A DNA stretch of 23,315 nucleotides from the NCBI GenBank assembly GCA_023387295.1, contig JAEWIG010000192.1, positions 1-23,315 of the forward strand, given 5' to 3'. The position numbers and the translations under genes were made by a program. Below are positions 1-8,535 of the stretch, one piece after another (within the stretch, counting starts at the first letter, position 1; each line of letters starts with the position of its first letter). The stretch is from Bacillota bacterium (GTDB lineage: Bacteria; Bacillota; Bacilli; Bacillales; Cytobacillaceae). The notes beneath the pieces were generated by a model. The model was not told the origin of the DNA, did no database searches, and saw nothing but the letters and a program-made list of their open reading frames with translations.

Positions 1-465
1 ACTCCACACTACTTGATCAGGACTCGAAACTGCGCTTTTATACCAGTCTCTTGATGTCGCATCAAAATCAGCTTGTAAATCAGCTTCCGGAATAATTAAT
101 AAATCTTTCTTCGCGCTTGCAGCATAAATCGAAGTCACATCATCATATTGCTTAATATAATTATTAAAATCTAAAGCTAGGGCATCCGTAGCTGTCTTAT
201 CCATATCTAGTGAACCGTCAACAGCACGGATATGATTTAAAACGATTTGTGACTCGGCAATATACTGCGTACTCGCCGTATATTTATCTAAAAATAATTG
301 AAGTGAATTTTTCATTTCTCCCACGATACTGCTCGTCTGGCTGATTGCATCTTCTTTTAGTTGTGTTTTTATTTGTTGATTAACAAAAAAGCCAACAGTT
401 AAAAGATTCAAAATTAACAATGATGCAAACAAAATAATTAGCTTACTTTTGATAGATCTAAACAT
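1..465 (-). CDS. Methyl-accepting chemotaxis protein, N-terminal part (partial, runs off window)
   Basis: This frame is open from an ATG at 465 to the window edge, giving the first 155 residues. A short basic N-terminus (MFRSIKSK) precedes one hydrophobic segment at about residues 9-31, then an extracellular helix and domain. The string SRDWYKSA at residues 138-145 is typical of the ligand-binding dCache_1 domain of bacterial chemoreceptors. The HAMP and signalling domains would lie outside the window, so a dCache sensor kinase or diguanylate cyclase is not excluded. The start is supported by the purine-rich AAGGGAAGG about 5 bases upstream. It runs in the same direction as the germination operon but is separated from it by about 97 bases. 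No sigma-D type promoter was recognised upstream. Confidence 0.75.
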   Translation of the reverse strand, partial: MFRSIKSKLIILFASLLILNLLTVGFFVNQQIKTQLKEDAISQTSSIVGEMKNSLQLFLDKYTASTQYIAESQIVLNHIRAVDGSLDMDKTATDALALDFNNYIKQYDDVTSIYAASAKKDLLIIPEADLQADFDATSRDWYKSAVSSPDQVVWS

Positions 466-562
466 AATCCTTCCCTTCTTTTACACTAATAAGAAATTTT
501 TGGTAGCTTTTGACTACTATAATAACATTTAAGAAGGGAGCATCTTTCTTTGAAATATTACA

Positions 563-1675
563 TTATGATGAAAAATTGGAACTTTTTTTACGATTATTAC
601 GCTTTCGAAGACTGCCGACAATCCACAATACAATTGGGATACCTATCAAATTTATCGGAAGTACATACGGGACTCGGTAGTGAATAGTATATTCGATGTT
701 ATATAAAGTTATATTTGGATAAATTTGCACTATAATAAAGGCCAACACCGAAATAATCCAAATTGGTTTTCGCCAATCCTTTATTTTTAGCCATTGTGCC
801 GTTCCATAAGATGCCACATAAATATATAACGCTAATTTAATAAAAACACTTAAAATCCAGATGACAACCGCTACAACTTCCAAATTTTGAATAAAATTCA
901 TGATAGAAATAACACTGACTAAATCAAATGCTGAATATCTCATCTTTGCTGCCGTATTTGCACCAAATACGGTAATGACCATAAATGTAAATGAGGTAAC
1001 TAAAAAAGAGGAAATACCAATCGCCCATAATGCACTTTTAGGTGCATTTTTGGGCTCATCCATGAACTTAATGAGCATTAGGATAATAACGGTCTCTCCA
1101 AAAAAGGAAAGAGGAAGTAAGGTTCCTTTCATAATCGACGTAATACCGGAGTCAGCATAAATAGGCAAAATTCTTTGTACATCTATATTTGAAATCGAGA
1201 AACAGAACAAAAGAACGCTCATTATTAAGATGATTGGACCGAAAAACTCTGCGCATCTTGCTATCCCTTCGATTCCACCTATGTATAGCAAATAAATGAT
1301 TAGTAGTAGGATCATTAAATTAATAATCCACTGCGGGGTTGAATACAGCAAAATCGTGTTCGTAAAATCTGCAAACTGACTTAATACGACACTAGTAGCG
1401 GCGTACCAGTTAATTAAATAAATGATGATAACGAGATTTCCAAGCCATTTTCCTAAAATAGTTTTACTAAGTTGGATTAATGTTTCATTCGGATGCAAAA
1501 GACCAACCTTTGTGTAAATAATAACGAGCAAAAATGCTATTGCACTAGTAATTAATAGTGATATCCAAGCATCTTGTTTTGCATCAAAAATTGCTTCATT
1601 TATTGTAAGAAGAATTGTATTGCCTGTTAAAAAGGTAAAAAGCAACCAAAAAATTTGGATTCCTGAGATTTTCAT
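563..1675 (-). CDS. Spore germination permease, GerB family (GerXB, receptor B subunit)
   Basis: A 370-residue, very hydrophobic protein with about ten predicted membrane segments, starting KISGIQIFWLLFTFLTGN, which is typical of GerAB/GerKB-type spore permeases of the APC superfamily. In this family the B subunit sits in the spore inner membrane and contributes the germinant-binding pocket. Its ATG overlaps the stop of the upstream GerC gene as ATGA, so translation is probably coupled; no strong Shine-Dalgarno of its own is visible. It is last in an A-C-B operon, the order of B. subtilis gerK rather than gerA. The basic tail (RKRNNRKKSS) fits a cytoplasmic C-terminus. The germinant cannot be predicted from sequence. 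Confidence 0.93.
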   Translation of the reverse strand: MKISGIQIFWLLFTFLTGNTILLTINEAIFDAKQDAWISLLITSAIAFLLVIIYTKVGLLHPNETLIQLSKTILGKWLGNLVIIIYLINWYAATSVVLSQFADFTNTILLYSTPQWIINLMILLLIIYLLYIGGIEGIARCAEFFGPIILIMSVLLFCFSISNIDVQRILPIYADSGITSIMKGTLLPLSFFGETVIILMLIKFMDEPKNAPKSALWAIGISSFLVTSFTFMVITVFGANTAAKMRYSAFDLVSVISIMNFIQNLEVVAVVIWILSVFIKLALYIYVASYGTAQWLKIKDWRKPIWIISVLAFIIVQIYPNITLYNIEYTIHYRVPYVLPINLIGIPIVLWIVGSLRKRNNRKKSSNFSS

Positions 1676-2874
1676 TTTTTTGTCTCGCTTTCTATTTTGA
1701 TAACTGGCGGGCCAGTTAACCCTATCTGCTTGATCGTTATATTTACTTTCACTGCCACCTCAGCATCTAAAAATTTTTCATCCCATTTATCTTTTATTTT
1801 TTTCCATTTATAAGGGTGCTTTCGATGGATTACTTCACCAAATCCAAAAACATCTGGCCCTTGCTCCTTTTGAATTTTATGAATCAATGCTAGTACTTCT
1901 TTTTTCACTTCTTGTTCAAATTTTTTTTCAAACAACTTAACATTTTTTATTTTTAATAAGTTAAAATCTGTATTGTTTTCAAGTAATTCTCCCTTACCTG
2001 TTAGCTCGATCGTTACTTTAACTTGATTTTGCTTATTCACTTCTGGAATAATTTTGCTACTCATATGGAACAAGATGATACTAGCATTCCCTTCTTCTAT
2101 TGAAGTAGTTATGACATTTTTCTTGGCTATACCGGTCAGCCAATTAAAATATTTACTCTCTTGCGCGTTTATATAGCCAGAGAGCTTAAGATTCTTATCA
2201 AATAGTGCTGTACCCACTAATTCAAACGAGCTTTTTGCTGCCCCCCCCTGCTCAGAATGTTCTACTTCAGTGTTACCACCTATCTCCATCGCTGGCAAAG
2301 TAGGTCGAATTCCATCACTATTAGCGGCATAAAGGAATTTTAAAAAAACATCATCTCCTCTTTTTACGTCTTGCTCATATACTTTTAATGCTGTCATTGC
2401 AGGTATTTTTTCCAATGGGTATGCAACACTAAATGCATCTTTCGCTGTTCCATTTTTAATCACAAAAACCCCCGTTCGTATACTAACGGCTGGAGTTCTT
2501 ACGATCGATTCTATGTTTTCTTTTAAACCTCGTTCTGCTATTTTTTCGCCCAAAAAAATGATTCGCCGCTGCCCCATAAAAGCTTGTCTTGATATCTTCT
2601 CCTGTAATTTTTGGATAGCATCCTCGGGGTTTCTTCCACTAGCTGTTACAGTAAAATAACTATTACCTGTTCCCGGATTACCGCCCCCACTCTGTGAGCT
2701 TATACTAGAAGGGATGACAATTTGTCCGCTAAAAGTAATATTTTTTTTCTTTCCATCATCCCATCCTGATGCTATCCATATTGCACGGTCATTTAATTCT
2801 ATTCTATCCCAGCATCCAGATGTAAAAAGTAAGGAAAAACAGATGCAATAGAAAAATACACTAATTCTCTTCAC
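1672..2874 (-). CDS. Spore germination lipoprotein, Ger(x)C family (receptor C subunit)
   Basis: A 400-residue secreted lipoprotein. A lipoprotein signal at residues 1-20 ends in FTSG followed by Cys21 (CWDRIELNDRAI), the standard opening of GerC proteins, where the cysteine is lipidated and the protein attaches to the outer face of the spore inner membrane. The body carries the GerC family pattern, including the ISRQAFMGQRRIIFLGE region and a C-terminal domain ending near SETKK. The start is GTG at 2874, preceded by GGAGGGAG at good spacing. It overlaps the end of the A-subunit gene by 14 bases and the B-subunit gene by 4, so the three are one transcription unit. Length is normal and no damage is visible. 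Confidence 0.93.
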   Translation of the reverse strand: MKRISVFFYCICFSLLFTSGCWDRIELNDRAIWIASGWDDGKKKNITFSGQIVIPSSISSQSGGGNPGTGNSYFTVTASGRNPEDAIQKLQEKISRQAFMGQRRIIFLGEKIAERGLKENIESIVRTPAVSIRTGVFVIKNGTAKDAFSVAYPLEKIPAMTALKVYEQDVKRGDDVFLKFLYAANSDGIRPTLPAMEIGGNTEVEHSEQGGAAKSSFELVGTALFDKNLKLSGYINAQESKYFNWLTGIAKKNVITTSIEEGNASIILFHMSSKIIPEVNKQNQVKVTIELTGKGELLENNTDFNLLKIKNVKLFEKKFEQEVKKEVLALIHKIQKEQGPDVFGFGEVIHRKHPYKWKKIKDKWDEKFLDAEVAVKVNITIKQIGLTGPPVIKIESETKK

Positions 2875-4453
2875 TATTTCTCCCTCCTTTTTTCGGACTA
2901 GGTTTTTGTCCTAGCGGTATACGCTCTTTATCTTTACCAGATATAAGTGCCGGTCGAAGATTTAGTTTCCATCTTGGTGAACGGACAAAAACATCCTTCA
3001 AATTTCTTGGAATTTGTGGTGCGATCGGACTGAAATAAGGTACACCAAAAGAACGGAGATTAACAAGATGAATCGTAAGCGCAATAAAACCAATTACTAC
3101 GCCAAAAAGCCCAAACATTCCAGCTAATAATAAAAAGACAAATCGAATCATCCGAAAGGCAGTTCCCAGATTATATCGAGGAATCGCAAAGGAAGCGATC
3201 CCTGTTGTCGCAACGACAATAACCATTGGATTCGAAACAATGCCAGCCTCAACAGCTGCTTGACCGATAACTAGTGCTCCGACAATGCTAACAGCTGGTC
3301 CAATTGGTTTTGGTAGCCGAAGTCCCGCTTCCCTAAGACCTTCAAACATAAACTCCATAATAAAAGCTTCTACAATTGCTGGAAACGGGACGTTTTCTCG
3401 GGCCGCCGCGATAGTAATAAGAAACAGTGTAGGAATAAGCTTCGGATGGTAAGTCGTTAAAGCAACATATAGGGACGGCATAAACAGAGAAAAATTAAAT
3501 AGGATGTAGCGAATCCACCGAAGGAATGTTGCATAAATAAACCGTTCATAATAGTCTTCAGCCGCTTGTAATCCACTCCAGAAAGTCATTGGGACAATTA
3601 AAGCAAATGGTGTATTATCAACCATTACAGCTATTTTCCCCTCTAGAAGGGCAGCTGAAACAACGTCTGGTCTTTCAGTATTTTGGATTTGCGGAATAGG
3701 CGAATATGGAGCATCTTCAATAAACTCTTCGATAAATTCCGAGTCTAGTATCCCATCAACTTGGATTCGTTCGATTCGTGTGCGAACCTCTTTTAAAAGA
3801 GAGTCAGGAGCTATATTTTCAATATAAGCAATGACTACATCGGTTTGTGTAAACTCTCCGACTGTGAAGGATTCAAACTTAAGCTGTGTGCTACGAATTC
3901 TTCTCCTTACTAGAGACGTATTTGTCCTTAATGTTTCCGTGAATCCGTCTCTTGGTCCCCGAATAACTACTTCAGTCTGACTTTCTTGAACAGCACGTTT
4001 TTCAAATTGCTTTAGGTCTGCAAGAAGGGCTTTTTGCTCCCCATCCATTAGGATAGCGACATTTGCCTTTAATACTTCATTTATCAGTTCGCTCATTTTC
4101 GTTAAAGTTTTTACAGAGGATATAGCAATTAGCTGCTGTTCAATAATGTCTCCAATTATTTGGCCTTCTCCTAGCTCTTGAGGCACTCCTTCAAACATAA
4201 TGGGTCTTAGTAAAACCTCATCAAGCGTTTTCGTATCACTTAAGCCATCGAAATAAACAATTAGTATTTTGACGTCCTTTTTTACTGAAAAAGAACGCAC
4301 AACTAAATCAGAGCAATTTTTAAAGCGTTCTCTAATTATTTTTTCATTTATTGAAAGATCCGCGTTCACAAGATCATCTTGGTTATTAGTAGGGGGAGTT
4401 GTTGTTATTTGCTGTTTTTGTTTTGATTTTTTTTGTTTGGAGAATCGGAACAT
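2861..4453 (-). CDS. Spore germination protein, GerA family (receptor A subunit)
   Basis: A GerAA/GerKA-type subunit of about 530 residues. The N-terminal half is a soluble domain after a Lys/Gln-rich start (MFRFSKQKKSKQK). The C-terminal half carries the family membrane region, with recognisable strings PFALIVPMTFWSGLQAAEDY, ARENVPFPAIVEAFIMEFMF and LPKPIGPAVSIVGALVIGQA. I start it at ATG 4453 rather than the longer frame at 4498, because AAGGGGGTG lies about 8 bases before 4453 and the extra 15 residues span that ribosome site. It is first in an A-C-B operon. A sigma-G promoter is expected by analogy with other ger operons, but I found no convincing match between 4454 and 4560. Probable role: nutrient-triggered exit from dormancy. 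Confidence 0.94.
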   Translation of the reverse strand: MFRFSKQKKSKQKQQITTTPPTNNQDDLVNADLSINEKIIRERFKNCSDLVVRSFSVKKDVKILIVYFDGLSDTKTLDEVLLRPIMFEGVPQELGEGQIIGDIIEQQLIAISSVKTLTKMSELINEVLKANVAILMDGEQKALLADLKQFEKRAVQESQTEVVIRGPRDGFTETLRTNTSLVRRRIRSTQLKFESFTVGEFTQTDVVIAYIENIAPDSLLKEVRTRIERIQVDGILDSEFIEEFIEDAPYSPIPQIQNTERPDVVSAALLEGKIAVMVDNTPFALIVPMTFWSGLQAAEDYYERFIYATFLRWIRYILFNFSLFMPSLYVALTTYHPKLIPTLFLITIAAARENVPFPAIVEAFIMEFMFEGLREAGLRLPKPIGPAVSIVGALVIGQAAVEAGIVSNPMVIVVATTGIASFAIPRYNLGTAFRMIRFVFLLLAGMFGLFGVVIGFIALTIHLVNLRSFGVPYFSPIAPQIPRNLKDVFVRSPRWKLNLRPALISGKDKERIPLGQKPSPKKGGRNSEEN

Positions 4454-4567
4454 AATGTAAACACCCCCTTGATTGTATGTGTGTATTTTTCCAATCAAAT
4501 CGAAATGTATACATTTTTACAAAATTGTTCCATATTCCACGAAGAATGTATTAGTGTAATGGAGGAA

Positions 4568-4613
4568 ATAAAAAAAGCACAACAAGGTCAAAAAGAACCT
4601 GTTGTGCTTTTCA
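4568..4613 (-). terminator. Intrinsic terminator downstream of rpsR remnant (ends dms transcript)
   Basis: A 12-base stem (AAAAGCACAACA with TGTTGTGCTTTT) is followed on the minus strand by a T-tract and lies just after the stop codon of the truncated rpsR copy. It is probably the original terminator of resident rpsR and now the first clear terminator after dmsC. It differs in sequence from the terminator after intact rpsR. Confidence 0.8.
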
Positions 4614-4619
4614 TATCAA

Positions 4620-4730
4620 TTATTCGCCTGAAACGAATGGTAATAAAGCCATTGTACGTGCACGCTTAATCGCAATCGTTAATTTACGTTGGTATTTAGC
4701 GTTTGTACCTGTTACACGACGTGGTAAAAT
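4620..4730 (-). pseudogene. rpsR: Truncated rpsR copy: last 37 codons including stop (direct repeat of 10586-10696)
   Basis: These 111 bases match the 3' end of intact rpsR at 10586-10696 except at two sites, both third-codon positions (Ala GCG against GCA, Tyr TAC against TAT). The reading RRVTGTNAKYQRKLTIAIKR to the terminal VSGE is that of ribosomal protein S18. Similarity stops abruptly at 4730, and the upstream bases lead into the dmsC 3' flank. The in-frame extension reaches a stop within about 13 codons, and no start with a ribosome site is present, so the fragment is not expressed as S18. I interpret it as the displaced gene end left by integration of the dms-bearing segment into rpsR. 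Confidence 0.92.
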
Positions 4731-4772
4731 CAATTTTGGATACTTACAATCGAATTGATACTTCTAAATGAA

Positions 4773-5555
4773 TTATATTGCATTCATAAAAAACATATAT
4801 CTTCCTATGAACTCTCCAATAAAAATAATTATAAAACTAATCCATAGAAAAATAGGTTGTGAACTCTTACGAATAAAAGTGACATAACTAAGGAAAATTA
4901 AACCTACAATATTTAAAATCAGTTGTCCGTACAAAAATGGTTGTTGCGCTGAACTGAATTCAACAACATTCGCAAAATGGACTGGCAAAAATACCATCTT
5001 TAAAGCTATACCAACTGATGCAATAAGAAATAAACTAAATAAAGATTGTTCTGTTTGTTGTCTACATAATGCACCTACAATTGTTGCACCGATTACTAAT
5101 GCTGTTGAATAGAAAGCAGCATATGTCCCTATTCCGTGCCATGCACCTATTAATGAATTAGCATAAATCGACGCCATTACAAATACGGCACATAAACCTA
5201 CAAATGATGTGATATACATCAAAGTAATATTTACTTTCTTTTTCAATAAAGATAGTCCCAGCGTTACTAGCGTTAAGAAAATTAACAAACCTACAAAAAT
5301 AATCTCTCTGCTAAACCATGAGCTTCCAAGATTAGTAATGGTATACAAAGCGTGCAAAGGTGTTCCAAGGTGTGAAAATGATGCAGCTAGTCCAATTAAT
5401 GATATAACACTGATTACAATTAAAGGTAACTTCGTCAATTGATAGATTGTCTGTTCATCTGTCTTTGTGATCTTTATATAAACAGATAAAGCTAACATCC
5501 CACCGATGGCGGTTTGCACCAAAAGTGTAAATATTAATAGTGGCCATTCATGCAC
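4773..5555 (-). CDS. dmsC: DMSO reductase membrane anchor subunit DmsC
   Basis: An integral membrane protein of about 260 residues with around eight hydrophobic segments. It belongs to the DmsC family, which anchors DmsAB in the membrane and passes electrons from menaquinol to DmsB. I choose GTG 5555, giving the N-terminus MHEWPLLIF, because AAGGAGG lies 8 bases upstream; E. coli DmsC has the same HEWPL string near its start. The longer frame from TTG 5573 would place the Shine-Dalgarno inside the coding region. It follows dmsB after 28 bases and is last in the operon. Membrane anchors of this kind are poorly conserved, so the assignment leans partly on position after dmsA and dmsB. Confidence 0.9.
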   Translation of the reverse strand: MHEWPLLIFTLLVQTAIGGMLALSVYIKITKTDEQTIYQLTKLPLIVISVISLIGLAASFSHLGTPLHALYTITNLGSSWFSREIIFVGLLIFLTLVTLGLSLLKKKVNITLMYITSFVGLCAVFVMASIYANSLIGAWHGIGTYAAFYSTALVIGATIVGALCRQQTEQSLFSLFLIASVGIALKMVFLPVHFANVVEFSSAQQPFLYGQLILNIVGLIFLSYVTFIRKSSQPIFLWISFIIIFIGEFIGRYMFFMNAI

Positions 5556-5583
5556 AACTAGTTCCTCCTTCAATAACTATTCT

Positions 5584-6156
5584 TTACTTTGTACTACTAT
5601 GAGGTGCAATGACTAAGTTAGGATTCGTTATTTTATCTGAAGGGAATCCTTTAAATGTTGCAACATCTCCATACTTTTCTCTTAATTCCTCAATATCACC
5701 AAAATCTAAAGCAGAGATAGGACAAGCTGCTACACAAGCTGGTCTTTCTCCTTTTTCCCTCAAATCAATACATGTATCACATTTCGTCATTTTTCCTAAT
5801 TCTTCATTATATTGAGGTGCTCCATAAGGACAATTCCATGTACAGTATTTACATCCTACACAACGATTATGGTCAACCAAAACAACACCATCTTCTTTTC
5901 TTTTATGCATTGCCCCTGTTGGACAACCCTCTACACACTTTGGATTAGTACAGTGGTTACAAGAAATAGAAGCGTAATATGAACGAACAGATGGGACTAC
6001 AGCGTCACCTTGGCGAATAAATCCCCCTTCTGTAAATTCATAAACACGGCGATATTGTATACCCGGTAACAAATCATTTTTATCTTTGCAAGCAATTAAG
6101 CATGCATTACAGCCAGAACAGATAGCTTGGTTAAAATAAAAACCAACTTGTGACAT
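5584..6156 (-). CDS. dmsB: DMSO reductase iron-sulfur subunit DmsB
   Basis: A 190-residue ferredoxin-like electron-transfer subunit. Sixteen cysteines fall in four groups (CSGCNACLIAC, CNHCTNPKCVEGC, CVGCKYCTWNC, and CDTC with CVAAC), enough for four 4Fe-4S clusters carrying electrons from the membrane anchor to DmsA. Strings such as CNHC, GAMHKR, CPYGAPQYNE and ALDFG closely follow E. coli DmsB, which argues for a DMSO-type reductase over related polysulfide or nitrate enzymes. There is no signal peptide, so export would be by riding with the Tat-targeted DmsA. ATG 6156 has GGAGTG about 7 bases upstream and lies 15 bases after the dmsA stop. Confidence 0.95.
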   Translation of the reverse strand: MSQVGFYFNQAICSGCNACLIACKDKNDLLPGIQYRRVYEFTEGGFIRQGDAVVPSVRSYYASISCNHCTNPKCVEGCPTGAMHKRKEDGVVLVDHNRCVGCKYCTWNCPYGAPQYNEELGKMTKCDTCIDLREKGERPACVAACPISALDFGDIEELREKYGDVATFKGFPSDKITNPNLVIAPHSSTK

Positions 6157-6171
6157 TAGTACTCACTCCTA

Positions 6172-8535
6172 TTAAAGTTTTTCTACTTCTACTAAGTTTG
6201 TATGTTGTGGGTTTGCTTTCCCTAACGTTGTAGGACGACTACTTGTTAATACATTGATACACCCTCGAACATCGATATTGTCCTTATTAGGTGTATACCA
6301 TGCACCTTGTGGCATCGCACAAACCCCTGGCATAATTCGTGGAGTAACTTTAACAGGAATGTGTACAACTCCGCGATCATTATATACTTTTACCGTATCT
6401 CCATCTTTAATATTTCGAACTTTTGCATCCTCATCATTCAGCCACATTTCTTGCTTCAACGCTTCATTTAACCACGGTAAATTATCATGAGAACCATGAG
6501 TTCTTCGCTTATAATGCCATCCAATTAACTGAAGTGGATATTTATCAGTTAATGGGTCAGACGGTCCTTCCCAAGCTGGTACATATTTCGCGATTGCTGG
6601 AATCTCTTCCGGATTGTTTTTATCTAAAAGATCTTTCGAAAACAGTTCGATTTTTCCTGATGGTGTTTCAAACTTATTGTTTTCAGGATCTTTAATTTGA
6701 TCTTCAAAAGCTACTAACGGCTTATCCCAAGTGTATCGATGATATGATTTTTCACTTAATTCTTCAAAAGATGGGAAGTTAGGGTCTTTTTCCTTCGCTT
6801 TTACGATAGCATCCTTAATCCAATCCAAATCTGTTTTGCCTTCTGTAAATTCTTCTCTTAATCCAAGCTTTTCAGCAATATCTGCTACAACATCATATTC
6901 ATTACGACATTCAAAAATAGGATCGATAGACTTATTACCAAAAATGATATAATCACCGAAATGCCATGGTTTACCAATATCATATCTTTCAAAGAAAGAT
7001 GTTCCTGGAAGAAGAATATCTGCAAATTTTGCAGTTGGAGTCATATATAAATCAGAGCAGACGATAAACTCTACATTATTCTCATCTTCTAGTAATTTTT
7101 TCGTTCTATTAATATTTGAATGCTGATTAAAGAGCATGTTTCCACCAAAATTAATAATAAGTTTAATATTTGATTTCAGCTTATCTGTATTTCTTAAGCC
7201 ATCATCCACTGTTAATTCGGTAGCTCTTTCTACAGCATCCGTCCATAAGAAAATTGGAAAACTGTCTTTAATTGGATTTTCTCCAGTACCAAAGCCTGGT
7301 TCTGGACCTTTTCTTGACCAAAGACCACTTCCTGGTGTCCAACCTCCACGTACGCCGATATTACCTGTAATAGCAGCTAACTGAATAGCACCACGAACAA
7401 ATTGCTCTCCTACTGCATGTCGTTGAGGGCCATAACCTGTTAAAATGGCTGCAGGCTTCGCTGTCGCCAACTCACGTGCTAATTGATAAATTTTTTGTGC
7501 AGGAACTCTACAAATTTTTTCTGCCCACTCAGGTGTTTTAGGAATACCATCACTATTTCCAAGAACATAATCTTTAACCGTTTCTTGGTCTTGAAGTCCC
7601 TCAGGCATGGTTGTTTTATCAAATCCGACAGTATACTTGTTTAAATAATTTGAATCCTGCAAATTCTCTGTGATGATTACATATTGCATAGCATCCATAA
7701 GGGCATTATCAGTTGTTGGTAAAATCGGAATCCACTCATCAGCTAAAGAAATAACGGTATCTGTACAACGTGGGTCAATAACAACAATTTTCGTACCCTG
7801 TTCTTTCGCTTTTCGAATATAATAGCGCATTGGAGTTGAGAAAACGTTCTCCATCAGGTTATTACCCCAAAGAATGATATACTTCGAGTCCAATAACGTT
7901 TCAAATGCACTACCATCTTCAATTGTTCCGACAGAGTAAGGACTTGCAATAAAATAGCAACCATAGCTGTAATTGTTATAGTAATTTAAGTAACCACCAT
8001 CTAAAGCTAACAATTTAAAAGCATAGTTTCTTGGCCACATCATTCCCCCATTATGTCCAGTTCCATGCTGTACATAGCGAGCTTCCGGGCCATATTCATT
8101 TTTTACACGTGTGATTTCATTGGCGATTGTTGTAATTGCCTCATCCCATGAAATCCGCTCAAATTTTCCTTCTCCTCGTTTTCCTACCCTTTTCATTGGA
8201 TACTTTAAACGATCTGGTGAATAAGCAATTTGACGATACGCACGTCCACGAACACACGCACGATTTTCTGGAGTATTTCCTTCCACATCAGAACTTACTT
8301 TTGTGATAACATTATCAACAACATGTACGCGAATCTGGCAACGTCCACCACAGTTGTTTGTATTACACGTCTTCACAATTTTTTCTTTGGTTTCTTTTTC
8401 AGCTGAAACCTCGCTCGCTTTAAAAAGCTTGCTTCCAGCTACACTTGTTCCAACTATCGCTGGTGTGGAAACTGTTGCAGACCACTTTAAAAAGGAACGA
8501 CGAGACAAACTTTTTTTCATTAAATCCTTCAACAT
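6172..8535 (-). CDS. dmsA: DMSO reductase catalytic molybdopterin subunit DmsA (Tat-exported)
   Basis: A 787-residue molybdopterin oxidoreductase. Residues 11-17 read SRRSFLK, a full twin-arginine motif, followed by a hydrophobic stretch, so export by Tat to the outer face of the membrane is expected. Cys57, Cys62, Cys66 and Cys94 are placed to bind the FS0 4Fe-4S cluster. Ser190, in GGYLNYYNNYS, aligns by eye with the serine that ligates molybdenum in E. coli DmsA. The protein resembles E. coli DmsA throughout (RLKYPMKRVG, GEGKFERISW, PRYNDRGVVHI-like tail, GCINVLTS near the end). The reaction would be reduction of DMSO or a similar S- or N-oxide during anaerobic respiration; the physiological substrate is inferred. 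ATG 8535 overlaps the upstream chaperone gene by 7 bases and has GAGGAG 8 bases upstream. Confidence 0.95.
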   Translation of the reverse strand: MLKDLMKKSLSRRSFLKWSATVSTPAIVGTSVAGSKLFKASEVSAEKETKEKIVKTCNTNNCGGRCQIRVHVVDNVITKVSSDVEGNTPENRACVRGRAYRQIAYSPDRLKYPMKRVGKRGEGKFERISWDEAITTIANEITRVKNEYGPEARYVQHGTGHNGGMMWPRNYAFKLLALDGGYLNYYNNYSYGCYFIASPYSVGTIEDGSAFETLLDSKYIILWGNNLMENVFSTPMRYYIRKAKEQGTKIVVIDPRCTDTVISLADEWIPILPTTDNALMDAMQYVIITENLQDSNYLNKYTVGFDKTTMPEGLQDQETVKDYVLGNSDGIPKTPEWAEKICRVPAQKIYQLARELATAKPAAILTGYGPQRHAVGEQFVRGAIQLAAITGNIGVRGGWTPGSGLWSRKGPEPGFGTGENPIKDSFPIFLWTDAVERATELTVDDGLRNTDKLKSNIKLIINFGGNMLFNQHSNINRTKKLLEDENNVEFIVCSDLYMTPTAKFADILLPGTSFFERYDIGKPWHFGDYIIFGNKSIDPIFECRNEYDVVADIAEKLGLREEFTEGKTDLDWIKDAIVKAKEKDPNFPSFEELSEKSYHRYTWDKPLVAFEDQIKDPENNKFETPSGKIELFSKDLLDKNNPEEIPAIAKYVPAWEGPSDPLTDKYPLQLIGWHYKRRTHGSHDNLPWLNEALKQEMWLNDEDAKVRNIKDGDTVKVYNDRGVVHIPVKVTPRIMPGVCAMPQGAWYTPNKDNIDVRGCINVLTSSRPTTLGKANPQHTNLVEVEKL

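Noticed and set aside
900..1160. Plus-strand open frame of 86 codons inside the GerB gene
   Set aside because: It is the antisense shadow of a clearly conserved membrane protein, with no ribosome site or family resemblance.
4454..4560. Sigma-G promoter for the ger operon
   Set aside because: GAATA at a -35-like position exists, but no CATNNTA-type -10 follows at 17-18 bp.
4433..4669. Plus-strand open frame across the ger promoter region, terminator and rpsR remnant
   Set aside because: It crosses a terminator hairpin and the complement of rpsR, and its start lies within the antisense of the GerA gene; no sign of coding.
7136..7384. Plus-strand open frame inside dmsA
   Set aside because: Antisense shadow of a strongly conserved enzyme region; the encoded sequence has no recognisable features.
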